DNA from: Clostridium sp. CAG:465 | GTDB lineage: Bacteria; Bacillota; Clostridia; TANB77; CAG-465 | Length of the DNA stretch: 26,590 nt | Reading direction: 5' to 3' | Assembly: GCA_000433755.1 (NCBI GenBank) | Contig: FR891263.1 | Location: forward strand, 1,129 to 27,718 | Shown: piece by piece, positions 15,262 through 23,390 of the stretch | How the letters are laid out: the number at the start of each line of letters is the position of its first letter | Numbering within the stretch: the stretch's first letter is position 1 | The notes under the pieces: generated by a model | The model's input: the letters and a program-made list of their open reading frames with translations, nothing else | Told to the model about the DNA's origin: nothing | The model's database searches: none | Translations under genes and position numbers: made by a program

Positions 15262-15758
15262 ATTAATCCTTTCATTATCTCTACATACATTTTTCTACCT
15301 GCTATATCTACCTTTTTTATAACATCCTTGATTGCAGGAAGATATATTTTTTTATTATCTAAAGTTACAATTTCATATACATCGTTAGCTGAACAATTTT
15401 GCACATCGTTAAGTGTACCAATTTTATTACCATCCATATCTAATACTTCAAGTCCGATAAGTTCAAAAACATAATATGTTCCTTCATCTAATTTTTCTAA
15501 ATTTTCTTTTGGAATAAATATATCTTTATTCCTCAGTCTTAAAGCCTCATCAGGATCAGATAAATCTTTAATTTTAACAATTAACATATTCTTATGTACT
15601 CTTGCAGATTCAACGATGTATTTTTCTTTTCCATTATTATCTAAATAAAATTCTTTTATTTTTGACAAATTCTGAATATCATCAGTATATGGATAAACTT
15701 TAACTTCACCTTTTATACCGTGTATATTTACAATTTTACCTATTAAAATATAGTCCAC
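15258..15758 (-). CDS. rimM: Ribosome maturation factor RimM
   Basis: A protein of about 166 residues that binds S19 and helps 30S head assembly. The N-terminal barrel begins DYILIGKIVNIHGIKGEVKV and the PRC-barrel half contains GTYYVFELIGLEVLDMDG and YLPAIKDVIKKVD. An ATG at 15779 would add seven residues inside khpA but has no ribosome site. GTG at 15756-15758 begins one base after the khpA stop, with TTGAGGAG about ten bases upstream, and gives the normal N-terminus (VDYILIGKIV), so I choose it. It overlaps trmD by four bases at its 3' end. Confidence 0.93.
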   Translation of the reverse strand: MDYILIGKIVNIHGIKGEVKVYPYTDDIQNLSKIKEFYLDNNGKEKYIVESARVHKNMLIVKIKDLSDPDEALRLRNKDIFIPKENLEKLDEGTYYVFELIGLEVLDMDGNKIGTLNDVQNCSANDVYEIVTLDNKKIYLPAIKDVIKKVDIAGRKMYVEIMKGLI

Positions 15759-15759
15759 C

Positions 15760-16002
15760 TTATTTATTCTCCTCAACATTTACTAACACTTTTTTAGAAT
15801 TTTTCATTCCGTATGAATTAATTATTTCTCTTATAGCTCTTATAATTCTGCCTTCTTTACCAATAATTCTTCCCATATCAGATGAATCAACACTTAAGTG
15901 TAGCATAAGTTTAGAGTCTTCTTTTTGTTCTTCTCTAACAACAACTTTGTCAGGATTAGTTACAAGGTTTTTAACTAAATATTCCAATAAATCTTTATAC
16001 AT
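15760..16002 (-). CDS. khpA: KH-domain RNA-binding protein KhpA (YlqC)
   Basis: An 80-residue single KH domain. The RNA-binding GxxG loop is GKEG at 48-51 within MGRIIGKEGRIIRAIREI. In Firmicutes KhpA pairs with KhpB (Jag/EloR) to bind RNA and influence cell elongation and division. The position between rpsP and rimM is the conserved one. ATG at 16002 has AGGAGG upstream and lies 10 bases after rpsP. Confidence 0.95.
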   Translation of the reverse strand: MYKDLLEYLVKNLVTNPDKVVVREEQKEDSKLMLHLSVDSSDMGRIIGKEGRIIRAIREIINSYGMKNSKKVLVNVEENK

Positions 16003-16012
16003 TTTTTCCTCC

Positions 16013-16255
16013 TTATATTTCTACTCCTGCTTTTTTTATAAGAGCAGCTGCTGTGTCTGTAGGTTTTGCACCTTTTTTGATCCATTCAGTTACTTTTTCA
16101 GTATCTACCTTTAATTCAGCTGGTTCTACCATAGGATTGTATGTTCCTACTTTTTCAATAAATCTTCCATCAGATGGAAATCTTGAATCAGCAACAACTA
16201 AAGTATAATATGGATTTTTCTTTGCACCATCTCTTCTTAATCTGATTTTTACCAT
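16013..16255 (-). CDS. rpsP: 30S ribosomal protein S16
   Basis: An 80-residue S16 with the standard start VKIRLRRDGAKKNPYYTLVV, then ADSRFPSDGRFIEKVGTYNP and a C-terminal helix ending IKKAGVEI. It supports assembly of the 30S body. ATG at 16255 follows AAGGAGGTGAC, a strong site. 45 bases separate it from ffh. Confidence 0.98.
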   Translation of the reverse strand: MVKIRLRRDGAKKNPYYTLVVADSRFPSDGRFIEKVGTYNPMVEPAELKVDTEKVTEWIKKGAKPTDTAAALIKKAGVEI

Positions 16256-16300
16256 AATGTCACCTCCTTAAAAATTTATATTTATTTATTAATAACAATT

Positions 16301-17632
16301 TTATTTAATCATATTCTTTAAATTTCTAAATTTATTTTTTCCTTTAGCTCCATTTAAAGATTTCATCATTTTTTGCATTTGTTCAAATTGATTCATAAAT
16401 CTATTTATATCTTCAACTTTATTACCACTACCATTTGCAATTCTAATTCTTCTTTTAGCATTTAATATTTTAGGATTTCTTCTTTCCTCTTTTGTCATGG
16501 AAGTAATAATTGCATCTATTCTAAATAATTGTTTTTCATCAATTTCAGCATTTCTAATTTCACTTGGAATTCCAGGCATCATACCAAGAATTTGTTTAAA
16601 TGAACCCATCTTCCTTATTTTTTTCATAACTGATAAATAATCATCAAGAGTAAATTCATTCTTTCTCATTTTACTTTCAAGTTCAATTGCTTGTTCTTCA
16701 TCAAAAGCTTTTTCTGCTTTATCTATAATTGATAATACATCTCCCATTCCAAGTATTCTTGAAGCAATTCTATCTGGATAAAATGGTTCTAAATCACTTA
16801 ACTTTTCTCCAACAGAAGCAAATTTAATTGGTTTATTTGTTACTTCTTTTACAGATAATGCAGCACCACCTCTTGTATCAGAATCAAGTTTTGACATTGT
16901 TATAGAATCAATACCTACTTTTTCATTAAATGTTTCTGCAACATTTACTGCTTCCTGACCAGTCATACTATCTACTACAAGTATAATTTCATGAGGTTTT
17001 ACAGCTTTTTTTAGATCTACCAATTCATCCATAAGTGTATCATCTATTTGCAGACGACCAGCAGTATCTATCAATACAACATCACAAAGTTTAGCATGTG
17101 CTTTTTTTAATCCATTACTTGCAACTTCAACTACATTTTTATTTCCTTCTTCACTATACACATCAATATTTAAACTTTTGCCTATAGTTTCAAGTTGTTT
17201 TATTGCAGCTGGCCTATATACATCACAAGCTACCATAAGTGGTTTTTTACCCTGTTTTCTTAAATAATTACTTAGCTTTCCACAAAGTGTTGTTTTACCA
17301 CTACCTTGAAGTCCTACAAGCATAATTATAGTTGGTGGATTTGATGAAATGTTTAATTTTGATTCTGAAGAGCCAAGAAGTTCTGTAAGTTCATCTCTAA
17401 CAATTTTAACAACTTGTTGACCAGGTGTAAGACTCTTCATTACATCTTCACCTAAAGCTTTTTCTTTTACATTATTTACAAACTTTTTTACAACTTTATA
17501 GTTTACATCAGCTTCTAAAAGTGCAAGTTTAACTTCTCTTAAACATTCATTTAATTCTTTTTCTGTAATTCTTGTTTGTCCTTTTAATTTTTTTACTATA
17601 CCTTGAAGTCTATCAGATAAATTTTCAAACAC
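16301..17632 (-). CDS. ffh: Signal recognition particle protein Ffh
   Basis: A 443-residue SRP54 GTPase that binds 4.5S/scRNA and signal sequences and directs ribosomes to FtsY at the membrane. The N domain occupies about 1-95; the G domain shows GLQGSGKTT at 107-115, DVYRPAA at 137-143, DTAGR at 189-193 and KLDSDTRGG near 249. The last Lys-Asp element is preceded by MS rather than the usual T. The C-terminal M domain (from about 300) is Met-rich (MKKIRKMGSFKQILGMMPG, NQFEQMQKMMKSLNG). The start is GTG at 17630-17632, overlapping the ylxM stop by one base (TAGTG). The receptor gene ftsY is not next to it in this window. Confidence 0.98.
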   Translation of the reverse strand: MFENLSDRLQGIVKKLKGQTRITEKELNECLREVKLALLEADVNYKVVKKFVNNVKEKALGEDVMKSLTPGQQVVKIVRDELTELLGSSESKLNISSNPPTIIMLVGLQGSGKTTLCGKLSNYLRKQGKKPLMVACDVYRPAAIKQLETIGKSLNIDVYSEEGNKNVVEVASNGLKKAHAKLCDVVLIDTAGRLQIDDTLMDELVDLKKAVKPHEIILVVDSMTGQEAVNVAETFNEKVGIDSITMSKLDSDTRGGAALSVKEVTNKPIKFASVGEKLSDLEPFYPDRIASRILGMGDVLSIIDKAEKAFDEEQAIELESKMRKNEFTLDDYLSVMKKIRKMGSFKQILGMMPGIPSEIRNAEIDEKQLFRIDAIITSMTKEERRNPKILNAKRRIRIANGSGNKVEDINRFMNQFEQMQKMMKSLNGAKGKNKFRNLKNMIK

Positions 17633-17943
17633 TATATATCATCCTCACTTAAAACTTTTAATATTTCTTCTTTATTTCCATCTTGAGTTTTACATATTTT
17701 TTCTATCTTGTTTACCTTCTTCTTTAAATTTAGCATTCCAACTTTTTTCTCATATTCTTCAAGTAATTCTTCACTTTTCTTTATGCTATCTCTCACTGCT
17801 TGATAGGAAATCTCTTTGTTTTTTGCTATTTCTCTTAAAGAAAGGTTATATAAATAATATTCTTCAAAAATATCCTGTTGCTTTTTTGTAAGTAGCTCTC
17901 CATATATGTCATAAAGCATACTAAATTTTATATTTTCTTCCAT
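17632..17943 (-). CDS. ylxM: YlxM-type helix-turn-helix protein (UPF0122)
   Basis: A 103-residue protein with a sigma-70 region 4-like helix-turn-helix (YDIYGELLTKKQQDIFEEYY, LSLREIAKNKEISYQAVRDS) and a charged C-terminal helix. YlxM homologues associate with Ffh/SRP and modulate its GTPase. It is the first gene of the operon and is coupled to ffh by a one-base stop/start overlap. ATG at 17943 has GAGGTAAG upstream. Confidence 0.93.
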   Translation of the reverse strand: MEENIKFSMLYDIYGELLTKKQQDIFEEYYLYNLSLREIAKNKEISYQAVRDSIKKSEELLEEYEKKVGMLNLKKKVNKIEKICKTQDGNKEEILKVLSEDDI

Positions 17944-17958
17944 TTCTTACCTCAAAAA

Positions 17959-17990
17959 ATATGTGTAAAGCATTTTAACTTTACACATAT
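17959..17990. promoter_or_regulatory. Long palindrome over the transcription start of the ylxM-ffh operon
   Basis: Perfect 12-base arms (17959-17970 and 17979-17990; ATGTGTAAAG/CTTTACACAT core) with an 8-base centre. The right arm overlaps the -10 box by two bases and the predicted transcription start is near 17982, inside that arm. The RNA would contain only part of one arm, so a DNA operator is more likely than an RNA hairpin, unless a further upstream start is used. Confidence 0.6.
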
Positions 17991-18017
17991 TATACACTAG
18001 TATTATTTAATTGTCAA
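17989..18017 (-). promoter_or_regulatory. Perfect sigma-A promoter of the ylxM-ffh-rplS operon
   Basis: TTGACA (18012-18017), 17-base spacer, TATAAT (17989-17994) on the minus strand, 46 bases before the ylxM ATG. Exact consensus, as fits a highly expressed translation and secretion operon. Confidence 0.9.
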
Positions 18018-18187
18018 GAAAAATCAAAAACAAATTTTATTTATGGTGTGTAAAAAAACAAAAAATTAAGGTTTTGATATATCTGATATATAAAATAACA
18101 CTAATAGTTATATATTAACACTATGTTTTATTAAAGTTAATAATGAAGATAGATAATTTTTAGTAAATTATATTATAATAATTATGT

Positions 18188-18835
18188 TTAAATATTATTA
18201 ATAATTATTAAAAGAGTACTACTAATTCTTTCTATAGATGTAATGTAATTTTGTTCATTTTTACTTTCATTTAAATATTGGCAAGATCTTATCGTCTTTA
18301 TATCAGCACTAGTTGCAGCTATTATTCCTCTTTTTGAATCTTCTATAGCTATGCAATTATACGGATTAACTTTAAGCTTTTTCATAGCTTTTACATAGCC
18401 CTGCATATCAGGTTTCAATTTTTCTACATCTTCTCTAGAAATAACTATATCGAAAAGTTTATTTATATTTAATTTTTCTAACAATAAATCAATAAAGCAC
18501 CTCTTAGATTTTGAAACTATACCTATTTTTAAACCATTTTTCTTTATTTTTTTTATAAGCTCAAAATTTAAGAATACTTCATCTTCCTTAATTATCTTTT
18601 TAAATTTTTTCATATATTTTTTATATACTTTATTCATAATGATTGAATTATCTTCACTTTTATCAATTAAATTTTCCTGCTTCAATTTTATTAATAAATT
18701 AGAATTCATACAAAGTTCATTTTCTTCATATTCATTAAATGTAATATCAATGTCAAATTCATCTTTAAGGGTTTCTTTAAAAGAATCGAAAAATATCATT
18801 TCAGAATCAATAAGTGTTCCATCTAAATCAAAAAA
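18188..18835 (-). pseudogene. HAD-family hydrolase part of a broken CYTH-HAD gene
   Basis: The frame encodes a HAD phosphatase of the beta-phosphoglucomutase-like type: motif I FFDLDGTLIDSE (nucleophile Asp at 18827-18829), cap domain, motif II GIVSKSKRCF, the motif III Lys in EKLKPDMQGYVKAMKKL and motif IV NCIAIEDSKRGIIAAT. The first ATG (18799) lies after motif I, so a product from it would lack the catalytic aspartates. Upstream of motif I the frame has no ATG, GTG or TTG. If one T is added to the T7 run at 18830-18836, the preceding CYTH frame flows straight into it as LTTIFFDLDGTLIDS, a textbook HAD strand. It therefore seems to be the C-terminal half of a CYTH-HAD fusion, now out of frame. 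Substrate unknown. Confidence 0.75.
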
Positions 18836-19442
18836 ATAGTTGTTAAATTTCCTTTCGGTTTTATTTTTTCAAATATGCTTTTAGCTACAAAATCTCTGTA
18901 CGGTAACTTAGCTTCTTTAAGCTCAACATTACTAAATTTATTTATAAATTCTTTTAACTTTATATTAATTTCATCTATATTAACATTTAAATTTGATGAT
19001 AAAATTTCAAATTCAACAAAATTCCCTACATCTTTTATTTCATCTATCATTATATTATATACTAGATCACCAATATTTTTAGTATATATTTTTCTATTTT
19101 TTTCTACAACAACATAGTATAAAATCCAAGCTTCTCCAATACTTTTACAAAACCATCATACTGCTCAATCTTTAATTCAATATTTCTTTCCAATTTTGCA
19201 TAACTATTAGAAAGAAATTCATTTGATTTTCCTTTAAATGTCAATTCTAACGCATCGTTATTTGTATTTCTTAATCTTAAGCAAGTTCTATTCTTTATAT
19301 AGTTGCTATCAATATCTGTAAAATATTCATCATTTTCAAAAAAAGAATCTTTAATACAAAACTTATTTAATTTGGCAATCTTTTCTATCTCTTCTATATT
19401 ATATACAAAGAATTTTTCCTCAACTTCTATTCTATTTTTCAT
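18823..19442 (-). pseudogene. CYTH (triphosphate tunnel) domain, frameshifted
   Basis: Starts well (ATG at 19442 after GGAGG) and encodes the CYTH signature ExExK as IEVEEKF, then NRTCLRLRNTNNDALELTFK, and reaches VLEKLGF. There the frame runs into a stop at 19104. One extra T in the TTTT run at 19121-19124 would restore VLEKLGFLYYVVVEKNRKIY and the rest (MIDEIKDVGNFVEFEIL, the conserved LGxFVEIE-like strand, and KLPYRDFVAKSIFEK), which is open in the next frame. CYTH enzymes hydrolyse triphosphates such as thiamine or inorganic triphosphate. A second one-T loss near the end cuts it from the HAD part. The single-base loss inside the catalytic barrel makes a working product unlikely. Confidence 0.78.
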
Positions 19443-19502
19443 TTTTATCCTCCATGTATTTAGATTTTTGATAAAAATTTATAAATAACCTTCCTTTTGT
19501 TT

Positions 19503-19958
19503 CTAAGTTAAAAATTTCTTCTTTAGAGATTTAAAAATCTTATCTATTAATTTCTTAAATGAATTTTCTTTTTTTATAACTGTCAAATTAACATCTACTT
19601 TATCATTATTATTTTGTTTATTAAAATTTTTTTGATTATTTTTAAATAAGTCCTTCGGATCATATTTTTCTTCTTCCCATTTAATTCTATCCATGTTTTC
19701 TTTTTCAATTATTACCTTTCTTTGGTAATCATTTGCCCAATAATCTCTAAAAATGTTTGAAAATATTGCCTTTGTTTCCTCAAGTAATAGCTGTTCTTCA
19801 AATGATTTAGTAGTGTCTACCTTAAAATTATACTCTTTGTCTTGTTCTTCTTCAAACATATCTAACATTTCTTTTGGAATTTTATCTACATTTTCCTTTG
19901 AAACAAATTTTAATATTTCAACAACCTCTTTATATGCCTTTTTATAATTATCCTCCAT
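19503..19958 (-). CDS. Hypothetical protein, partner of the 371-residue gene
   Basis: A 151-residue protein I do not recognise by function. It is highly charged and probably helical: NYKKAYKEVVEILKFVSKEN, VDKIPKEMLDMFEEEQDKEY, then EEQLLLEETKAIFSNIFRDY with WANDYQRKVIIEKEN, an Asn-rich linker and a very basic tail (KKLIDKIFKSLKKKFLT). There is no signal peptide or membrane segment, so it should be cytoplasmic; the basic tail could touch nucleic acid or membrane. ATG at 19958 overlaps the stop of the preceding gene by one base (TAATG) with GGAGGG eight bases upstream, so the two are translationally coupled. I recall similar small proteins in AT-rich gut Clostridia, without known function. Confidence 0.7.
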   Translation of the reverse strand: MEDNYKKAYKEVVEILKFVSKENVDKIPKEMLDMFEEEQDKEYNFKVDTTKSFEEQLLLEETKAIFSNIFRDYWANDYQRKVIIEKENMDRIKWEEEKYDPKDLFKNNQKNFNKQNNNDKVDVNLTVIKKENSFKKLIDKIFKSLKKKFLT

Positions 19959-21073
19959 TAATGTCTCCCTCCGTAATCAAAATCACGTGAATTTTTTTCT
20001 ATTTCTTTTTTATGTGTTTTCTCATAAATTTCTTTATCAACAATTTCTTTTGCCCTATCTTTTTTTGCTATATGCGTATAAACCGATATTTTTGCTATTT
20101 GATTTGGCGTTATTGTATAATTTTCTTTATTTTTTTTATTTATGTATTCGTTAAATAATGGACTAACATTTATATTTGCTTCAGCATTAATATATTTCAA
20201 ATTACCATTTTGTATGCTATCAAATAATTTATTTATAGCCTCCTTTTTACTATGTGAATTTATTATTTTCATAGCTTCATCAGTTTGATTAACATCACAT
20301 AAAATTTGACAATTTTTAACCACATCAGTAATATCATCAATTTTATCAATACTTAAAACTTGTTTTGGATCATTTATATCTACTTCTTGCTCTGATATCC
20401 ATTCTTCAGAAAATTCAAAAACAGGTTTTCCTTCTTTATTTTTTTTCATAGTTACAACAGGATTAAATTTTTCGGGATTAATATTATAAGCATAATTTGG
20501 TCTTATTAATTTTACTACATTATTGCCCTGTTTGTCTTGTTGAATTTTTATATTATCGTCACCATAAATATATATTTTTTTATTTTTATCAATACATACC
20601 ATTCCCGACTTTGAATTTCTTACCATATATGGATTACATTCTATTGGACTAGAAGATGCAAATACCCAATCCCCTACTTCAGTTTCATAATTATTTGCTC
20701 TATTAATAGATTTTGATATTTTTCCGCCAATCATTTCTTTAGGCGAAACATCTGTTATATGAGTAATTGTTGCTTTTTGTTCTATAAATACTTGTTTTAT
20801 GTCTTGTGCATATCTTTTCATTAATTCAAAGATTTGATTTGTTTCCAAATCTAAATAATTCTCATTTTTTAATAAAATTTGAGAATTTGATTGTATTTTT
20901 TTCCTTTTTTCATCTAATACAGTAAAGGCCTTTTCAACAGTTTCACTACTATATGTATCTAATTTTTTGTTATATTCATCAAGTAATGATTCTAATTCAA
21001 CTTGTGTATTTATTTGATCAAATATTCTGTTATCTTCAATATTTCTAGATTCAACCCCATTTTTTTCGTTCAT
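19958..21073 (-). CDS. Hypothetical protein (371 aa)
   Basis: An unrecognised cytoplasmic protein. Residues about 20-110 are helical and coiled-coil-like (NTQVELESLLDEYNKKLDTY, ETNQIFELMKRYAQDIKQVF). The middle is beta-rich with GDWVFASSSPIECNPYMVRN, KIYIYGDDNIKI and YNINPEKFNPVVTM, followed by EFSEEWISEQEVDINDPKQV. The C-terminal third is helical and charged, ending NSRDFDYGGRH. No catalytic signature is evident. ATG at 21073 follows GAGGG. It is the first gene of the unit containing the 151-residue protein and the broken CYTH-HAD gene and is divergent from the por operon, with an extended -10 promoter just upstream. Co-translation with the 151-residue gene suggests the two work together. 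Confidence 0.7.
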   Translation of the reverse strand: MNEKNGVESRNIEDNRIFDQINTQVELESLLDEYNKKLDTYSSETVEKAFTVLDEKRKKIQSNSQILLKNENYLDLETNQIFELMKRYAQDIKQVFIEQKATITHITDVSPKEMIGGKISKSINRANNYETEVGDWVFASSSPIECNPYMVRNSKSGMVCIDKNKKIYIYGDDNIKIQQDKQGNNVVKLIRPNYAYNINPEKFNPVVTMKKNKEGKPVFEFSEEWISEQEVDINDPKQVLSIDKIDDITDVVKNCQILCDVNQTDEAMKIINSHSKKEAINKLFDSIQNGNLKYINAEANINVSPLFNEYINKKNKENYTITPNQIAKISVYTHIAKKDRAKEIVDKEIYEKTHKKEIEKNSRDFDYGGRH

Positions 21074-21095
21074 ATATATCCCTCACTTATTTTTT

Positions 21096-21104
21096 ATTAT
21101 ATCA
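21096..21104 (-). promoter_or_regulatory. Extended -10 promoter of the hypothetical-gene unit
   Basis: TGATATAAT (TGn plus TATAAT) on the minus strand, ending 22 bases before the ATG at 21073. The -35 region is weak (GTGAAA at 18 bases), which an extended -10 can compensate. Confidence 0.55.
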
Positions 21105-21292
21105 TTTCTGAAAAAATTTTTCACTAATTATAATAAAAAAATTTTTTACTTATAATATTGATTTTTAATTAACTTAATATATTTCATATTTTTTACTATT
21201 AAATATACTATACTATATAATAATGTGTATATCAAGCATTATTTATCTTAATATCTAAATCTGTCGCAACATCTCAATTTATAGCATTTTAC

Positions 21293-21321
21293 TTGACTTG
21301 TAATAATTTTAGATATATACT
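21293..21321 (+). promoter_or_regulatory. Sigma-A promoter of the por operon
   Basis: TTGACT (21293-21298), 17-base spacer, TATACT (21316-21321), followed by AAGGAGG at 21336-21342 and the porC ATG at 21349. The remaining intergenic bases (about 21105-21290) are AT-rich with no other feature I can support. Confidence 0.75.
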
Positions 21322-21348
21322 TATATCATAATCTTAAGGAGGTTTAAA

Positions 21349-21924
21349 ATGATAGAAATTAGATGGCATGGCAGAGGCGGCCAAGGAGCTAAAACAGCTT
21401 CTCTTTTACTTGCTGATGCTGCTTTTAATACAGGAAAATATATTCAGGGATTTCCTGAATATGGACCTGAAAGAATGGGTGCACCAATTACTGCATATAA
21501 TCGTATCAGTGACACACCTATTAGAATACACTCTAATATTTATGAGCCTGATTATGTTGTAGTTGTAGATGACTCTCTTATTGGAGCTGTTGATGTAACA
21601 AGTGGACTTAAAGATAATGGTGCTATAGTTATAAATACAAATGAAGATATTGATAGTTTAAGGAAAAAATTAAATGGATTTAGTGGTAAAATATATACTA
21701 TAGATGCATCAAAAATAAGTTTGGAATGCTTAAAAGCAAATTTTCCAAATACAGCTATGCTTGCTGCAGTTGTAAATATAACCAAAATAATGTCTAAAGA
21801 AGAACTTGTAGACAATATGAAAGATGCTTTTAGCCACAAATTTGCTAAAAAACCTGAAGTGATTGAACCAAATATGGAAGCTTTACTTAAAGGATACGAT
21901 GAAATTAAAGGAGGTACTAAATGA
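21349..21924 (+). CDS. porC: 2-oxoacid:ferredoxin oxidoreductase gamma subunit (PorC type)
   Basis: A 191-residue gamma subunit with the family start EIRWHGRGGQGAKTASLLLA (GRGGQG at 8-13), GFPEYGPERMGAPITAYNRI, and DYVVVVDDSLI. It contributes to the coenzyme A site of pyruvate- or other 2-oxoacid:ferredoxin oxidoreductases, which oxidatively decarboxylate the acid to acyl-CoA and reduce ferredoxin in anaerobes. It is the first gene of a four-gene operon in the order gamma-delta-alpha-beta, with AAGGAGG upstream, and overlaps porD by four bases. Pyruvate is the most likely substrate; 2-oxoisovalerate cannot be excluded. Confidence 0.93.
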   Translation: MIEIRWHGRGGQGAKTASLLLADAAFNTGKYIQGFPEYGPERMGAPITAYNRISDTPIRIHSNIYEPDYVVVVDDSLIGAVDVTSGLKDNGAIVINTNEDIDSLRKKLNGFSGKIYTIDASKISLECLKANFPNTAMLAAVVNITKIMSKEELVDNMKDAFSHKFAKKPEVIEPNMEALLKGYDEIKGGTK

Positions 21925-22202
21925 AGAAAAAATATAGTTTAGGCGGTATAATTTTAAAAGATGGTAACTCTGTAGAATTTAAAACGGGTAACTGGAAAAA
22001 TAAATATCCATATCACGATAAAGAAAAATGTAAAAATTGTATGATGTGTGTTCCCTATTGTCCAGAAGGATGTATCAGACATAAAGATGGGAAACTACTT
22101 GGTATGGACCTTGACTTTTGTAAAGGATGTGGTATCTGTGCAAAGGTTTGTCCATTTCATGCAATTGATATGAAATCAGATATAGATAAACAGGAGGTGT
22201 AA
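21921..22202 (+). CDS. porD: 2-oxoacid:ferredoxin oxidoreductase delta subunit (2x[4Fe-4S])
   Basis: A 93-residue ferredoxin-like subunit carrying two [4Fe-4S] clusters through C37-C40-C43-C47 (CKNCMMCVPYC) plus C51, and C67-C70-C73-C77 (CKGCGICAKVC). It relays electrons from the TPP site to external ferredoxin. Overlaps porC by four bases (ATGA) and ends three bases before porA, within one operon. Its ribosome site GGAGG lies within the porC 3' end. Confidence 0.94.
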   Translation: MKKKYSLGGIILKDGNSVEFKTGNWKNKYPYHDKEKCKNCMMCVPYCPEGCIRHKDGKLLGMDLDFCKGCGICAKVCPFHAIDMKSDIDKQEV

Positions 22203-22205
22203 ATT

Positions 22206-23390
22206 ATGGCTATACGTGAGAGATTAAGTGGTAATGAAGCTGTTGCCACTGCTATGAAACAAATAAATCCAGATGTTGTTGCTGCATATCCAATTACTCC
22301 ATCAACAGAAATACCACAATATTTTTCAAATTTTGTTGCAAATGGTACTGTTGATACTGAGTTTATACCTGTTGAAAGTGAACATTCAGCAATGTCTGCT
22401 ACAATTGGTGCTGCGGCTGCTGGTGGCAGAGTTATGAGTGCAACTTCATCTCAAGGACTTGCACTTATGTTTGAAATGTTATATGTAGCTTCTGGAATGA
22501 GATTACCTATGACACTAATATGTGCCAATAGAGCATTATCTGCTCCATTAAATATTCATAATGATCATTCTGACTCAATGGGAGTAAGAGACTGTGGATT
22601 TATTCAATTATACTGTGAAAATAATCAAGAAGCATATGATAATACAATTATGGCAGTAAAAATAACTGAAAAAACTAAACTTCCAGTTATGGTTTGCTAT
22701 GATGGGTTTATAACATCACACTCTATTGAAAATATAATGCTTTTAGAAAACGAAGAAGTAAAAAAATTTGTAGGTAAATATGAACCGGAGGAATATTTAC
22801 TTGATATAAATAAAAATATATCAATGGGTCCTCTTGCTCTTCAAAAATATTATTTTAGCATTAGAAAAGATTTATCTGTTGCTATGGATAATGCTATAGA
22901 TGTACTAAATCAAGTATCAGATGAATTTTATAAACTAACCGGAAGGAAATACGAACTTTATGAAAAATACAAATTGGATGATGCTCAAATTGGAATAATT
23001 GCTCTTAATTCAACAGCTGGTACAATAAAAGATGCTATTGATAAGTTAAGAGATAAAGGTATAAAAATAGGACTTTTAAAACCTAGATGTTTTAGACCTC
23101 TTCCTTATACCTCTATTCCACAAGAACTAAAAAATTTAAAAGCTCTTGCTATTATGGATAAAGCTGATAGTATAAATGGATATTGCGGTCCTTTATTTGG
23201 AGAAATAACATCTGCTATGTTTTCTCAAAACGTACATGTAAACGCTATAAATTACATATATGGACTAGGTGGTGCAGATGTAAAAATTGACGATATAGAA
23301 GATATTGCAAACAATTTAATAAATATATCAAATACAGGAAAAATAGATAAAGTTAAATATTTTCTTGGTCTTGAAAAGGAGGAGGTTTAA
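22206..23390 (+). CDS. porA: 2-oxoacid:ferredoxin oxidoreductase alpha subunit
   Basis: A 394-residue alpha subunit. The N-terminal pyrimidine-binding domain shows LSGNEAVATAMKQINPDVVA, AAYPITPSTEIPQYF and VESEHSAMSATIGAAAAGGR; the second domain contains IGIIALNSTAGTIKDAIDKL and LLKPRCFRPLPY. It forms the substrate/TPP pocket together with PorB. ATG at 22206 has AGGAGGTG upstream. It is followed immediately by porB (stop ends at 23390, ATG at 23391). Length is typical for the four-subunit type. Confidence 0.95.
   Translation: MAIRERLSGNEAVATAMKQINPDVVAAYPITPSTEIPQYFSNFVANGTVDTEFIPVESEHSAMSATIGAAAAGGRVMSATSSQGLALMFEMLYVASGMRLPMTLICANRALSAPLNIHNDHSDSMGVRDCGFIQLYCENNQEAYDNTIMAVKITEKTKLPVMVCYDGFITSHSIENIMLLENEEVKKFVGKYEPEEYLLDINKNISMGPLALQKYYFSIRKDLSVAMDNAIDVLNQVSDEFYKLTGRKYELYEKYKLDDAQIGIIALNSTAGTIKDAIDKLRDKGIKIGLLKPRCFRPLPYTSIPQELKNLKALAIMDKADSINGYCGPLFGEITSAMFSQNVHVNAINYIYGLGGADVKIDDIEDIANNLINISNTGKIDKVKYFLGLEKEEV

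Noticed and set aside
18018..18187. Possible small RNA or hairpins between ylxM and the HAD gene
   Set aside because: Only weak AT-rich pairing and a short TAACACTA direct repeat; no promoter-terminator pair that would support an RNA gene.
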